Positions 9,343 to 20,745 are shown, counted from the first letter of the stretch. The stretch is DNA of 64,000 nucleotides from Passalora sequoiae (GCA_013248845.1 WSQC01000016.1:434001-498000), one strand, 5' to 3'. Made by a program: numbers and translations. Notes: generated from the sequence alone by a model not told the origin.

Positions 9343-12045
9343 GGCGACTTTATACTGCGCAAGGCGGAGTTAGTCGTGACTCGTGAGCGAGCGTGAAGCA
9401 CCTGTCCCGACCTACATCTTTGAAACCGGACGCAAAGGCAAATCCCTGTACATCGTGTGGCCGGTCTGTCGCTAGCATGGTGGAGAAGGTTCAATGCTGG
9501 GCAAGTGCGTGCAGAAATCAAGGACAGGAAAGCAGAAGGTGCGAGTTGAGAAGACTACTCCTGTAGCTGCCGACACTGACTGACTGACTGACTGACTGAC
9601 TGACTGACTGAGGCTACAGCATCTGCCTCAATGAAAGAGTCGCTGCATCGAGGGCGTTCACTAGCGCCAGCCAACAGCAGCAGAAGACAGTGGAAGATAT
9701 CTCGCACGGTCGTGCGGCAACGTGGTAATGAACTGCGGCTGCTGCTTCCACGAGGTCGAGCGTGAGCCACTGTTCCTACTAGCGACTGCCTTCGCTCGCT
9801 ATTCGCCGTATATGGGCGCTCGGCGTCACTAGTGGCAGATCTTGCTTCTTATGATCAGCCACGCCGCTGTTCCAGATCATGGTTCGAAATTCTACCAAAC
9901 TAAACCTGGTTCCAATTTACTCCACGGCAAGAAGTGCGAAGATACGGATGGGACAACAAAATAACGACGGAGCGCTGAACTGCCTTTTTAGACGACTTCT
10001 GAGGTCACAATGTCTCGGTGCTGTCGCGTGGTAGCGATGTTTCTTCGAATTGCAGCAACCGGGCAACTTTCAGTGATCCGAGCAAGCCCACACAATACAG
10101 CTAACCGAAGTAGTGCGTCTGCAGGAATAACAGAAATTTGTCGGCCTCGGGCGAAGCTACGCGCTTGATCAGCCACATCAGTCACAACGACCTTCTCTCC
10201 GGAGATTGCAGATGAACTACTTGGACCGTGAAATCTCCTTGCCAGCTCCTTCCGCAACGACAAACAGACTGATTACAACGCCTGCCGCACTCCAAGGATC
10301 ACGACGATAATATCGCTCCCATGTCCGAAGTGCCGAAGACTTGCGAAGAGATGTTGACTGCCTCCCACAGGAATCGTACGTACAACATGGGTCTCAGCTA
10401 CATTGGCATTCTCGAATCCACAGATATGAATGAGCTTGACGCAGAATGACAAGACGACGGAATTAGGAGTCGGATCACGTCGCGGCTACGTAAAGACTAA
10501 AAAGGAATCATGATCATACGGCGGCTATGTTACCACACAACTAGCCTGAATTGAGGCACGCTTCGCTCGAGAAACAGATGCTGGTCTTGACTAAGCAAGA
10601 ATTAAGAACGTCTAGAAGAGTAAGTGTATATAGGTATGAGCTGCCACGACCATATTCCGCTGTGCGAATACCAGTCACCATTGAGTTTGGTTCAGTAGTG
10701 AATCAACTGTAGCACCCGGCAGGCCTTAACAGCTCACCAACCATGACTCACGGCACATTGATGGACACGGCTCGATGTCCAATGTCGGAAGGCTCTTGGA
10801 GAACAGAAAGCGAGAAACATATTTGCTGATATTGGTCGGCACCTGAGCTGCGTCCTTCGCTTCTGCTACCAAATGCCACTCTTCTGCGATTGCGAGTTTT
10901 GCTTCTATACCAAAGACGCCTGCCTCACTCTGCGAGGTGCGCACGTGGTCAAACGCCTGCAATCGAACAGTATACTCATGGGAAGCGTCCCGCTTTTTCT
11001 GTCATCCCGCAGGAAGACTCATACATTTCGTCCACGATTGTATCTATTGCTTCCTCGCTGTGGCAGATGAGTCACCTAGAATTACTTCCCGCCATTCGGC
11101 CGTACGTGGGCGGGACTTGCCGGTGGATGACTCTCTGTTCTCATTGCCGTGGCAGGTTCGAAGGCGCGATCGCGATGTCAGCAATGTTACTGGTGTCCGA
11201 TCATGATGGAAAAGCGTGAGTCAAGCTGAGCTGTCGTTATACAGATTGTCTCACAGAGCAGTGTTTGTAGTCTCTTTGCAAGCGACTGCGCCGCTGAACA
11301 GCCGTGGTCAGTATCATTGAAAAGGTTCAATACATGAAACCACGGTCTTATCAAGGTTCAGATGAATATATTATAGCATCATGCTGAGCACATTATCAAA
11401 AGCTGAAGGTCTGATCATGTGTCGCGTGATGTGGTGTCAAGGTCAGGGTCCGGAAAGCAAGCCGGACGACGCGTTCCTGCCGTGCCTGCGTCAGCTGCCT
11501 AGAGTAGCTTCGTAGCACAGCCCTGTCGCGCAGACTTGGAACCAGCGCCATCGAGACGAGTCGTGCCAAAAGCTGGATGGACGATGACGAATCTCCAATC
11601 GCTCTTCGACTCTGCAATGTGTGCATGAGAGCTCATGGATTTCAATCGTTGCTCTTGGTGAGTTCGTCCCTCACACGACACTTGCGTTAGCTTGAGGTGT
11701 TTCATCTAGCCGCGTCGATCAAAATGCGGGGAAGTAGGATCTAGCCGTTGTAGGCAAGAGACGTTGTTGTGGTCAGCTTTGTCGCGAGACAACGACAGCC
11801 GCGTGATCGATCACGAGGTCTACCAGCTGTAAGCCCCGCCCTTGAAGCTCCCTTTGCCTTGACCTTGATTGACCCTCTGTGCGAGAGCTCTCTCTCCTTC
11901 TCCTTTCACGCAACAACACCACATCACTGATTGCTCTTCCTACTACTGACTACTGCCATCAATCCATCGACTCCAATCAACATTCAGCCCAACTTGTAGC
12001 GCACGACCTACTTCTCCATCCCCGTCTCGTGAACATACACCCGCA
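9343..12045. other. 2.7-kb gene-poor interval
   Basis: Only short ORFs occur here (for example 9988-10263 and 10726-10962 on minus, 10890-11219 on plus), without recognisable motifs, start context or splice-linked continuation. A (CTGA)n microsatellite lies at 9575-9610. From about 11850 the sequence is C/T-rich with CAACA/CAATC runs, as expected of a fungal 5' leader for the next gene. No tRNA was recognised. Confidence 0.5.
9575..9610. repeat. ACTG tetranucleotide microsatellite, nine copies
   Basis: Nine perfect ACTG units upstream of the minus-strand Ser-rich gene. Confidence 0.95.
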
Positions 12046-12806
12046 ATGGCCGCCGAAGTCCAAGAACAGCCTTCCTTGAGCAAGATCGACTCTGCCGTGG
12101 ATGACAAGGCTCCAGCATCGCCCGCTGACAGCAAGGTGAAACACCGGAGAACAAGCAGTACCGTAACGGGCGTCTTCAAGATCGAGGATCTGGGTATGTC
12201 TGCGCTAGAGCAATCACCCAGTACCGATCAAATGTCTAACCACCTCTCACAGAAAAGGAAGGCGTAGAACTCAAGATTGCTCCCGAGACCCAAAAGCTCA
12301 ATTGGTAAGACTCTCCTCCAAATAATAGCATGCTCATCCAACAAAACGGGCCTCCTCATGAGCATTTGCTCACCCGTGACTTCCCCCACTGACACGTAAG
12401 CAGGAAAGTCAACACTTCGCCCGGAAGCATAGACGACAAAGAAGTCCTCAAGAAGCTCCTCTGCCAACCACCCATCAAGAAGATCGATCTCCACTGGCCC
12501 CTCGGCCTCGAGGTCACGGCGCGGAACCTGAAAGGCGTCACCATCAAGGACGCACTAGACGCCATCCACAAGCAGTACAAGAAGAAGGTAAGCCATGGCA
12601 TAGTGCACTTCGACCGAGCTTTCATTTCCAAAACGCTGACATTCGTGGAACGTAAGGCCGACGACGAGCTCGATGAGCCCTACCTCGCAGGCTTCGAGTG
12701 GGACAGGGAAGAGTGCTACACCAGATTCATCGTACACCAGAAGAAGACCGGCGAAGCACCCGTCGGCGGTGGCAAGAAGAAGAAAGGCAAGGGCGAGGAA
12801 GCATAA
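12046..12806 (+). CDS. DUF6699-like small conserved fungal protein
   Basis: Four exons, 12046-12193, 12253-12304, 12404-12587 and 12657-12806, encode 177 aa. Phases agree at every junction and all introns are GT-AG; the last acceptor is the less common AAG. The N-terminal 45 residues are Ser/charged and probably disordered. A compact domain follows: KLNWKVNTSPG, the central IKKIDLHWPLGLEVTARN, and GVTIKDALDAIHKQYKKK. A Lys-rich tail (GGGKKKKGKGEEA) ends the protein. The 'W-P-L-x-x-x-V ... G-V-T-[IV]-x-D-[AV]-L-x-A-I' pattern matches what I know of DUF6699, a fungal domain of unknown function. No enzymatic motif is visible. It was first considered as ribosomal protein eL22, but it lacks that family's core. 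Confidence 0.75.
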
Positions 12807-13262
12807 AACAAACAGCTTGTACCAATGGGGTCAAAATGTGCCAAGCCCAGACCACTATTGCTGCCACTCGCTTCGGCATGAGCAGGTCTCAAAGGCTCAA
12901 TTGGCAATGGTCCCAGAATGTGGGAAGAAGAAACACGAAGGATCCTGAACAACTGAGCATTGAGAATTCTGCTGGTGTACTGGTAGACAATGTGATGTGA
13001 CAGCTCTGCGTCGGGAGTCCAATACGAATTGGATTGCACAAACATATTTTCTGATCCCAAAAATGACCAAGCTATGCTAGCACATAGCCATGCACGCTGA
13101 CTTGGGGGTATCGAAAAGAAGACCCATCGCGCCTATGCTAATGCCACGACCTGCTATGCAGTAGTAGAAACGCTTTTTTTTCATCACAATGCAACGCCAG
13201 GAATGACTCGCTCGTGGGCTACGCAGCCAGGATCCGCTCGACCCCAAGCGAAATGCTTTTTT
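12807..13262. other. convergent intergenic region
   Basis: This 3'-to-3' gap lies between the DUF6699-like gene and the methyltransferase. No coding signal was seen; a short poly-T (about 13174) may belong to a 3' end. Confidence 0.5.
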
Positions 13263-14543
13263 CTACTGATCGGGCTTCGCGACCGCTTCTTGGGGAGTGT
13301 TGAGTCCTGAGCTGCCCGCAGACTCGACCTGACTGTTGACTGCCGTGTCAGAGCTTGCGGAAGACCCGATCTTGATCGCCTTCTCCGAGCTTGCTTCCAG
13401 TGATTGACCGGTATGCGGCTTGACCGCGAGCCAGTGGTAACTGGTCGTGATCAGGCGGCGTCGATCGGCCTCAATGAACGCGTCGCAATCTTGTGTCAAC
13501 CGGTTGAAGAGGGTTCGAAAGTGAGGAGGGAGCATTCCGAGCCGAACGAGACCTAGCAAGGTACGTCGGGCCGCGCGGAAGTACCCATCTGCCCGCTCGA
13601 TGAGTGGGGCTTGCAGGCCATCGATGGACGCGTTGTTGCTTTGGAGCATCTGAAATCCGGCCGTCGTGAGGGCGGTCTCGAGGCTTTTGATCGTTGGGGT
13701 CCCGACGGCGCCTATGAGCGGCTTTATGCGCTTCATCAATTCCTGGTGCTCCGGATCGTTCGCGTCATATGCATCTAAGCTCGCCCAGTCTAGCAGTGAC
13801 ACCCTTGCTCCGGGTTTCAGGACTCGATATAGCTCGCGACAGAGTTTCGTGTGATCCTTGGCAAGGCTAAACGCCTGAATTTGGTAGAAGCCATCGAAGT
13901 GATTATCAGGTAGCGGGAGGGGCAGGTCGTTGAAGTCGGCGGTGATGAATGTGTTCTCAGGGTGCTTCTTGCCGTTGTACGCCTTCGCGCTTGCGATCTG
14001 ATCGGCATCGATGTTGATTCCCGTGACTCGAGCTCCGGTCATCCTGGACATGTGTGCCGCCACGAGGCCTCTTCCGCACCCAAGATCAAGCACTCTTGCG
14101 TGTGCAGGAAGTAATAACTCCTTGGCGATACTCTCTTCGTACAGGATCTGATTATCCAAGAGGCTTGCGTTGAGGTCTATAGCTGGAGGTATATACATTT
14201 TTTCGACTTCTCCAATGGCGCATAAGTGGTTGAGGACGCCATAGTAGTCGGCGAGACATTGTCCAACTCGCTTCTGGTAGTCCGGGCCCAGGGTATCAAT
14301 CATCAGTTGTTCGTTCGCCCAGTCCAAGTCATATATCACATATGAACTCATGAAGTTGTCGACCTGATCGGCGGTCAAGTTTCGCAAGACCGAGAAGGAG
14401 CGGAGAATTGTCCGGACGCGTCGCGATTTCTTTTGGCCACGTGCTTGTTTACTCAGGTTCAACTCCTGCGGTCGTTGCATACTGAGCTGCTTTGTGTCAG
14501 GCGTCGCGTCGTGTGCCATGTCTGTTATCATGGTGGCGATCAC
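13263..14543 (-). CDS. SAM-dependent methyltransferase, sterol C24-methyltransferase (Erg6)-like
   Basis: Uninterrupted 426-aa frame. The AdoMet-binding motif I is VLDLGCGRG at residues 151-159, followed by the acidic strand GINIDADQI, the post-I region with ITADFNDLPLPLPDNHFDG, and post-II LYRVLKPGARVSLLDW. The C-terminal block (RTLLGLVRLGMLPPHFRTL) resembles the Erg6/SMT C-terminal domain. The Erg6 sterol-binding signature YEYGWG is not present, so this is probably a divergent paralogue with another lipid or isoprenoid acceptor and not the housekeeping Erg6. The tail is Ser/Thr-rich and low-complexity. The start at MIATMITDMAHD is uncertain; ATGs four and eight codons downstream are equally possible. 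Confidence 0.8.
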   Translation of the reverse strand: MIATMITDMAHDATPDTKQLSMQRPQELNLSKQARGQKKSRRVRTILRSFSVLRNLTADQVDNFMSSYVIYDLDWANEQLMIDTLGPDYQKRVGQCLADYYGVLNHLCAIGEVEKMYIPPAIDLNASLLDNQILYEESIAKELLLPAHARVLDLGCGRGLVAAHMSRMTGARVTGINIDADQIASAKAYNGKKHPENTFITADFNDLPLPLPDNHFDGFYQIQAFSLAKDHTKLCRELYRVLKPGARVSLLDWASLDAYDANDPEHQELMKRIKPLIGAVGTPTIKSLETALTTAGFQMLQSNNASIDGLQAPLIERADGYFRAARRTLLGLVRLGMLPPHFRTLFNRLTQDCDAFIEADRRRLITTSYHWLAVKPHTGQSLEASSEKAIKIGSSASSDTAVNSQVESAGSSGLNTPQEAVAKPDQ

Positions 14544-15945
14544 AACGACAGCAACAACGACAACAACAACAGCAGCAGTGACCCAAGAAAGGCGGCTCAG
14601 GAGGGCGGCTAATATTGCTTTGCGGGGAGGGACAAAGGTCCTGCAATATCAAAGCAAGTGAGCGGTCCGAGTCTTCGCAAACGCGCGGGTGTAGAGTCGC
14701 ACAACAGTACAGTAGGAAGCGTAGGGGCAGGGTTGGCGGTAGTGGTGCATGTGTTGTGTTGTATTGTGTTGTGTTGTGTTGTGTTGTTAGGTTTAGAAAA
14801 GTGCAAGGCGAAGTTTCCTTGATCTTACCTTCCAACACACAGTCATCCAGGTTTCAGAGCGGATGCGCGAGTCCGGCGCGAGACGTTTGACGGATTCCCT
14901 CCTTCCTGCTCACTGAGCGCTTGATGACGATCATGAACCTTCATCACGTGCCTCGTCATGTGCGTCCGCTACAGCAAGTGGCACCTCATGCACAATGCAC
15001 ACCGGGCCCCCTCCGAAACTCGAACTAATCTTCCCGGCAGCAGTAGGTAAGGTACCTTATTCACAGATCATTATTATTAAAATGAAGCATTCCGCATTCC
15101 GCATTCCGGTCCTGCCGATTCTGTCTGGCCAGCTCGTCGACAGCCGGAGGCAGTCGGCTGATACACTTACTTGTCGGATATCAGCCAGGATCAGCATGGA
15201 GCGGAACTCAGTTTGGCTTCTCCAACCACTCATGCCATAACTTCGTTTCGTGCGACACTTCCTCACGCCGGCTTTCGCTCTCGGCATCATAGGAACTTCG
15301 ATCCTGGCATATATAGGCACCACCCGCCTTCCTCGAGGTCCAGCAGCATCCACAGAATCTCTGCGGCGGCGATATGGAGGACGAAAAGCGGACCCAAACA
15401 GTGACGTCGAAAGCTGCAGCTTCAGGGATACTCCTCCTTGCCGACTCGCGCGATCCATGCAGCGCCTAGGTGCGCAGGGTTGAGTGTGACACTGACGGCT
15501 GCCACCTGCACTTACATGTAGGCCCCACGACTCATGGCTTGCTGGTTCGATGGTTTCTAGAGTTCACTGCCTCGGCATGAATATTCGACGGAATGTTCGT
15601 CGTCATCAACAGGATTCACACGTCAACGCCTGCGTTCGGTGTCCTTGGGAGTATGGGTCTATGCAACCATCTGTGTCTTGAGAACCCTGTATGCTTCAAC
15701 AATGGAGTGAAAGATGGTGGTGACCTCATAAGCTGGAGTGAATTTTGAGAAAACTACTAGAAGCAAGAAACCGCGCTTCCTGCTTGCAGTTAGTTATACC
15801 AAGCAAGCCAAGCAAATATTGCCTCAGGCTGCAAGGTCGCGCTCAACGACAATAGCCACGAGGATATCTCGCACGAGCAGCACAGAGACGCAATCACGGC
15901 GGTAGGGAAAATTTCATCATCATTCGCGATTATATTCTCAGTCCA
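14544..15945. other. 1.4-kb intergenic region upstream of the methyltransferase
   Basis: No supported gene. The first 50 bp are CAA/CAG-rich, and a GTGTT pentanucleotide repeat lies at 14751-14785. Two overlapping short ORFs at 15057-15483 lie on opposite strands and show no family motif. Confidence 0.5.
14751..14785. repeat. GTGTT pentanucleotide repeat, seven copies (one imperfect)
   Basis: Seven head-to-tail 5-bp units about 210 bp upstream of the methyltransferase start; the third unit reads GTATT. Confidence 0.9.
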
Positions 15946-18669
15946 CTATATCAGACTCTCATACTTGTCTAAACCCGTCTTCGAAGCCGAAGTACCATGA
16001 CTGTTCGCCTGCTGTGGTTTTGCTTGGATTGACGGAATGTTGTAGCTCGGTTGACCAACGCTCTGTGGGCTGGTAGGTGGAGGAGGTATACTGAAGCCAC
16101 CCATAGGCTTCGTCATTGCTCCGAAGCTGTTGGCCGCTGGTGGTTGACTAGTCCAAGACGCAGCAGAGCTCTTCGTAGCTGCGGACCAGTCTATAGAAGA
16201 TGATGGTGCGCCAATATTCGATATACTTGGCTGCGCAGGCCTTACCGGAAGCGTACCACTTGTTGAACGAATCGGTTGCAGTGGCTGTGAGTACTGGCTG
16301 CTGGGTGTCAAAGCAGAGAATGTTGCGAGATCAGGCGTGACAGCTCTTGATGTCGCTTGTTGCGGACGAAGAGACGACACACTAGGCTGTGCGTTTCTTG
16401 AGTTGGACGTAGACGACTGCCACGAGAAGGTCGCTGTTGCATTCGTGTTCGACGTGGAAGATGTCCTAGGGTTGGCCGGAACTGTAGCGGATGTGCCCCA
16501 ATCATTCATTAGGTCATCATTCGCGACGGCCTTTCGTCCAGATACCAGACTTTCGAAGTCTATTTCTTCGCCGTTAGACAAGCCATTAGTTGACGACAAT
16601 CCTGCCGTTCCTCTTCCTGCAGTACCTATTCTGCCCGAAGCTGTGTTCATGCTGCTGCTTGATAATTCTGGCAGCTTACGGATATGCTCTCGTTCGATTC
16701 TGCTGCCAATGCTCTTGATGAGAGACATGAATGCTTGGAACTGTGGCAGATTCAGGAGGGGCCCCAAACTCATGCTCCAAAGAATTGGCAAGACTTCCAT
16801 CGCTAGGAAGTCAGAGTCTGCAACCTCTCCAACTTGTCGGAACACTTTCAATGCAGCCATCATAACTCCAGGCTCTTTGGTCTTGATGCCTTTCATGAGA
16901 GGCACGACCTTTTCTTGCACCGTATACTTATCGAGGATAACACTATTCGAAGACGATGAATTCTTCTTATCAGGAACGCCTATGCCATTTAGGTCATCGT
17001 CGCCTGCGTCGTTGGTATCTGCACTGCCGCCGCAAAGAGTATAAAACGCTTCAAGGCCCCTAATCTTGATGGCAAGACTGCTCGTCTTGGCAAAAACAGT
17101 CGCGATGACGGGGAACAGCTGGTTCTTCGCCGTGCTGAAGTCGAGGACCGGCAACACAAACGGTAATGTCGTAAGCGCAGAGTCGACCAGCGCATGTGTT
17201 GGCGATTCCAGGGCCAGCAAGACAATGGGCAGAATATCATCACTGAACTCTTTGCCTGAGCAGTTCTCCGCAATAGTCTGCATGTTCTCCAACAGAATCA
17301 TCAGGCCGGCTTCTTTAGAAGCGTCGTGCTCAGCTGATCGATTCGTGATGTAGATCTCTCGTAACTTGGGTACTACCCGCTCTGTGAAGGCTCGTTTCCC
17401 ATTCGGCATAGCTTTGACCATAGCGAACATGTTTGTCATGATGGGTGCGAGCAGATCTTTATCTTTCATCTCCTCCAGCAGGGCTGGCAAGAGTTTCTTC
17501 TCCAATACGCTTTTTGGGAACTGTGGCATGATACGAGGTAGTCCTCGCATGAACTGCATCTTCTCGTTTGCGCTCTTCGCGGGCAGCTCTTCGAGGAACC
17601 TAATGGTCGAGACCAGTATGTTGTCAAAGTATGCAGCTTGTTGAAATTCCTTTGCAGACAGACGCTGAGCGGGTCGCCGCGTGATGAGGCGCGGCAAGAG
17701 CTCTGACTTTAGCTTCGGTGGTAAGGGATTAGAGGATGGTACGAGAAAGTTGTTGCTTTGTGTCGGGATCGTAGAAGAGCTAGAGAATATACGCTTGTAG
17801 GATGATAGCGAGCCACCTACATTGAGTGGCGAAGTATGTGGCTTATTATACAGTGCCACTATTAGCATGCCCAAGGTAAACATGTCTGAAGAAGCTGTCA
17901 AGGTGTTGTCCAGCACAAAATCCGGGCTTGTGTAGTCCAAGTCCAACTGAACGAACCTAGGGAGCCTAGGATCGTGGTTCAAGACCTCGTACAAGCTGAT
18001 GGGACGGAAAGATGTGGCCGCGGTGCTGCTCTCATGCGGCCCACAGAATGCCAAACCCGATATCTTCCAGTCACCCTTGGCGTTGACCAGGATCGCATCT
18101 GGGGTCAGGTTCGCGTGCACTAAGCCAGCGCTCTCATGCAAGAACTCCAGACCTTTGCCGAGCTGTAGCAGGCCTTTCTGTATCTCCAGCTCGTCTATTT
18201 CCAGCTCTCGTCGCTGCTTTGTGCCGTCTGAATCCTCGACTACGTACCGGCTGGCTCTGCCGCCATGCCTTTCTCTGTCATCCTGCTCTTGCAGCAACCC
18301 AGCGAGACTTGATACGACTTGTTCTGTCGCAAACATGAGGCCTCCGGTTCGGCTCTCTTCCACTGGCTCGGCCAGCTCTAGAATCGATGGGTGCCGCAAT
18401 CGTGCCAGAGCATTGACTTCCTGTTTCAAGCGTGCCAGAACTTCATCATGCGCACGCTTCAGAGAGCTGGCACTGCTTCTGCCACCAAGACCTCCTCCAG
18501 GGGCATCCAGGTTCTTTCTCTCAAACACAAACACCGATGCCGCCTTTCCTGTCTGTTTCCTCTTTGCATCAAATATCTTCCATGGTCCAGATGTGCTAGT
18601 CGGCTGCGGCGCAATAGTGTAATTGCTCGAAATATTCGAAGAGAAGGACTTCAGGGCCGAAGAGAACAT
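15946..18669 (-). CDS. SCY1: SCY1-like pseudokinase with HEAT repeats (Scyl2/Ppk32 type)
   Basis: Single 907-aa frame. The N-terminus MFSSALKSFSSNI... and a diverged kinase fold (about 25-340) are followed by helical HEAT-like repeats (about 350-660) and a disordered Ser/Thr/Pro tail ending GLDKYESLI. The catalytic loop reads HANLTPD (185-191) in place of HRDxxxxN, and the DFG position reads SGL (about 204-206), so it should lack normal kinase activity. This matches the SCYL/Scy1 family, which acts in clathrin-coated vesicle and Golgi-endosome traffic and in tRNA export (knowledge of the family, not of this protein). Of the family members, the length and Ser/Pro-rich tail fit Scyl2/Ppk32 best. 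No intron was required. Confidence 0.85.
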   Translation of the reverse strand: MFSSALKSFSSNISSNYTIAPQPTSTSGPWKIFDAKRKQTGKAASVFVFERKNLDAPGGGLGGRSSASSLKRAHDEVLARLKQEVNALARLRHPSILELAEPVEESRTGGLMFATEQVVSSLAGLLQEQDDRERHGGRASRYVVEDSDGTKQRRELEIDELEIQKGLLQLGKGLEFLHESAGLVHANLTPDAILVNAKGDWKISGLAFCGPHESSTAATSFRPISLYEVLNHDPRLPRFVQLDLDYTSPDFVLDNTLTASSDMFTLGMLIVALYNKPHTSPLNVGGSLSSYKRIFSSSSTIPTQSNNFLVPSSNPLPPKLKSELLPRLITRRPAQRLSAKEFQQAAYFDNILVSTIRFLEELPAKSANEKMQFMRGLPRIMPQFPKSVLEKKLLPALLEEMKDKDLLAPIMTNMFAMVKAMPNGKRAFTERVVPKLREIYITNRSAEHDASKEAGLMILLENMQTIAENCSGKEFSDDILPIVLLALESPTHALVDSALTTLPFVLPVLDFSTAKNQLFPVIATVFAKTSSLAIKIRGLEAFYTLCGGSADTNDAGDDDLNGIGVPDKKNSSSSNSVILDKYTVQEKVVPLMKGIKTKEPGVMMAALKVFRQVGEVADSDFLAMEVLPILWSMSLGPLLNLPQFQAFMSLIKSIGSRIEREHIRKLPELSSSSMNTASGRIGTAGRGTAGLSSTNGLSNGEEIDFESLVSGRKAVANDDLMNDWGTSATVPANPRTSSTSNTNATATFSWQSSTSNSRNAQPSVSSLRPQQATSRAVTPDLATFSALTPSSQYSQPLQPIRSTSGTLPVRPAQPSISNIGAPSSSIDWSAATKSSAASWTSQPPAANSFGAMTKPMGGFSIPPPPTSPQSVGQPSYNIPSIQAKPQQANSHGTSASKTGLDKYESLI

Positions 18670-19806
18670 CTTGGGAAGTAAATGTGTATGTCGTGGTAGT
18701 CATTTGTGGTCTTCAGATCGTGGTTGCGTGCGGCCACGGCGGTCATCGCGGACAATAGTTTTGAAGTGTTGGCGTTACCTCACACACTACAGCACCAGCT
18801 CCTGCTCTGTGATAGAGTGAAAGGGCGCTAGAAGTATCTGGCATGGGAGATTGTATCGCGCTGTCGACATGAACAGCTAAGCATTGAAGCTCAGCTGAAC
18901 CCTGCCTCTTGGCGGCGTGGTGGAATACCACGGCTTCGGTCGAGCTGCACCACCTGCATACCTTGACAATCGACATATGCTTCCCACGTGCCTGCTTACC
19001 GCGAGGACGTCTTTCCAGATTTATGGAAGCTTAATTTCTATCTGGCGCACCGCAACTTATGCGCATATACCACCAACTGTAGGTGGCCCTCCGATGAGGC
19101 TGGCCTCTTTCGTTCGAGTGCAAGGTTCAACGTATGGCCGTTCACAGCAGATGTCTCATTCCTCGGCCGCATTCCTTAGAAGACAGCAACTTGTGGTGAT
19201 ACATGAACACTCATGCCTTGATCTATGCTGCTAAGATGTACTGCGCTGAGAAAGACCGAACCTCCACAGCGTGAAGCCGGCGCGCTTCATGCAGCGTTGG
19301 GCATACGAATGAATGTGCTGCTGCCGCGAAGAGCCACTTTGTATACTAGCTATGCTGTCATTGCAGCTTGTCTGCCAGCAGTCGACTTCGATCGCCGGGA
19401 AGGGCGCTCCCACAGTCGAGCTGATTTTGCCCAGACAGCCAATTGCCGCAAACAGACCGGGGGCTTGCAAAAATACCGGAAACACTTTAGAGACTACCAC
19501 AAGAAGGCACATCCTCAAGCGTCGAGCTCTATACTCCATACCATTACTTGCTCAGATCGTAGCCGAAGAATCGTATCTTCGATGCGCCTTGCTATGCTGG
19601 TGACCATGATTATGCCAGTCCGGCGCATGCTGCTGTAACAGATCCTTTTTCGCGGCCTCCCGAAAAAGCTGTCCCCATTCTCCTCGTTCCACTTGAGGTG
19701 CCACATCGACCTCTGGTATGACTTTTGCCATCCTATCCCCATAAAATTCAGAATGACAATATTCCCATTCAACGCCGTCACGCCTTCGTGTCTCGTTAGC
19801 GTATCC
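18670..19806. other. 1.1-kb region between SCY1-like and VPS26
   Basis: The promoter side of the SCY1-like gene and the 3' side of VPS26. Short ORFs on both strands (for example 18917-19234 plus, 19515-19916 minus) have no recognisable content. Confidence 0.5.
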
Positions 19807-20745
19807 TCAACTGGCCTGGATTTCTTTGGCCTGTTGTTGTGCCAGCGCGCTGTTCTCTGGCGCCTGCCTGTAAAGCACGATCTCGCTCTGCTTGAAATAT
19901 CTTCGTGCATCTTCATCTATCAAGACAAGCGACAGATAGTACCTCGTGCTAAACTTCTTGTTCACATCCCGGAAGGTCGGCGTCAGGTCGAAGCCACCAA
20001 GGAACAGCCGAATGGGAATGGTCTCGCCTCGTGATGGTGAGCCGTCCATGATCTCAAATCTGACCAGAGTTTCCGATTCGTTGTACTGATTTGGTGGCAC
20101 ACCTGTGGTTTCTCTCCTTATTATACTGAGTTCCATGTGCTTGATCTTCAAGCGCACCAACAGAAAATAAATTCGTCCAACAATGACATCCTTCAGATGA
20201 TATTTGCTCTTGCTGTACTCGAACTCTATGTGTAAACAGTCCTCGATACCGACATCCATCTTGATGACACTATTCGTCTCTGGCGGTTGCCTGTACGAGT
20301 AAACCCATAAGTCCTTTTCCCGGACCACATCCGCCATTCGTCGGGATACCGTCACTCGCAGGAAATACCTCAGCTTGACGTTGATACCATGATATGACTC
20401 GTATTGCTTTTCGACATTTTTGAATGAGAAAGGCAATGTCACAGGGTGCTGTAATTCGCCAGGCGCCGCTAGCTCGGTCTGTAGTGAGAGGAACTCGTGA
20501 TGCGTGCCGCGGTCGAAGAACATCTCGATTGTGCCCACGAATTGCACTTTGATGCCGGTGTGCTCGAGTCGTTTGCCATCTTTCGGTCTAATCGTGACCG
20601 CGCCCTTGACGGTCTCTCCATCTAGATACAGCGGGCACTTCTCGCGCCTGTTCTTATCGAGCTTGACATCTACAGTCGGTCGGTCGTCGGTGTTGTCGAG
20701 GACGATGTCGATGTCGAGAGGGGTCGAAAAGGAGAAGAGCGACAT
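19807..20745 (-). CDS. VPS26: Vps26, retromer cargo-selective complex subunit
   Basis: The 312-aa frame covers the whole arrestin-like Vps26 fold. Conserved blocks include DIDIVLDN near the start, KRLEHTGIKVQFVGTIEMF, ELAAPGELQHP, NVKLRYFLRVTVSRR, KMDVGIEDCLHIEFEYSK, VGRIYFLLVRLKIKHMELS and TRYYLSLVLIDEDARRYFKQ. These leave little doubt about identity. Retromer retrieves cargo such as Vps10 from endosomes to the Golgi, with Vps35 and Vps29. The start was placed at 20745 because MSLFSFSTPLDIDIVLD matches the family N-terminus. The frame stays open 44 codons further upstream, with in-frame ATGs at 20877 and 20781, so a longer protein cannot be excluded. The gene is divergent from the homocysteine methyltransferase. 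Confidence 0.95.
   Translation of the reverse strand: MSLFSFSTPLDIDIVLDNTDDRPTVDVKLDKNRREKCPLYLDGETVKGAVTIRPKDGKRLEHTGIKVQFVGTIEMFFDRGTHHEFLSLQTELAAPGELQHPVTLPFSFKNVEKQYESYHGINVKLRYFLRVTVSRRMADVVREKDLWVYSYRQPPETNSVIKMDVGIEDCLHIEFEYSKSKYHLKDVIVGRIYFLLVRLKIKHMELSIIRRETTGVPPNQYNESETLVRFEIMDGSPSRGETIPIRLFLGGFDLTPTFRDVNKKFSTRYYLSLVLIDEDARRYFKQSEIVLYRQAPENSALAQQQAKEIQAS

Noticed and set aside
12046..12806. Ribosomal protein eL22
   Set aside because: The size and Lys-rich tail are similar, but the core motifs fit DUF6699 and not eL22.
16337..17044. 235-codon plus-strand ORF
   Set aside because: Antisense shadow within the SCY1-like gene.
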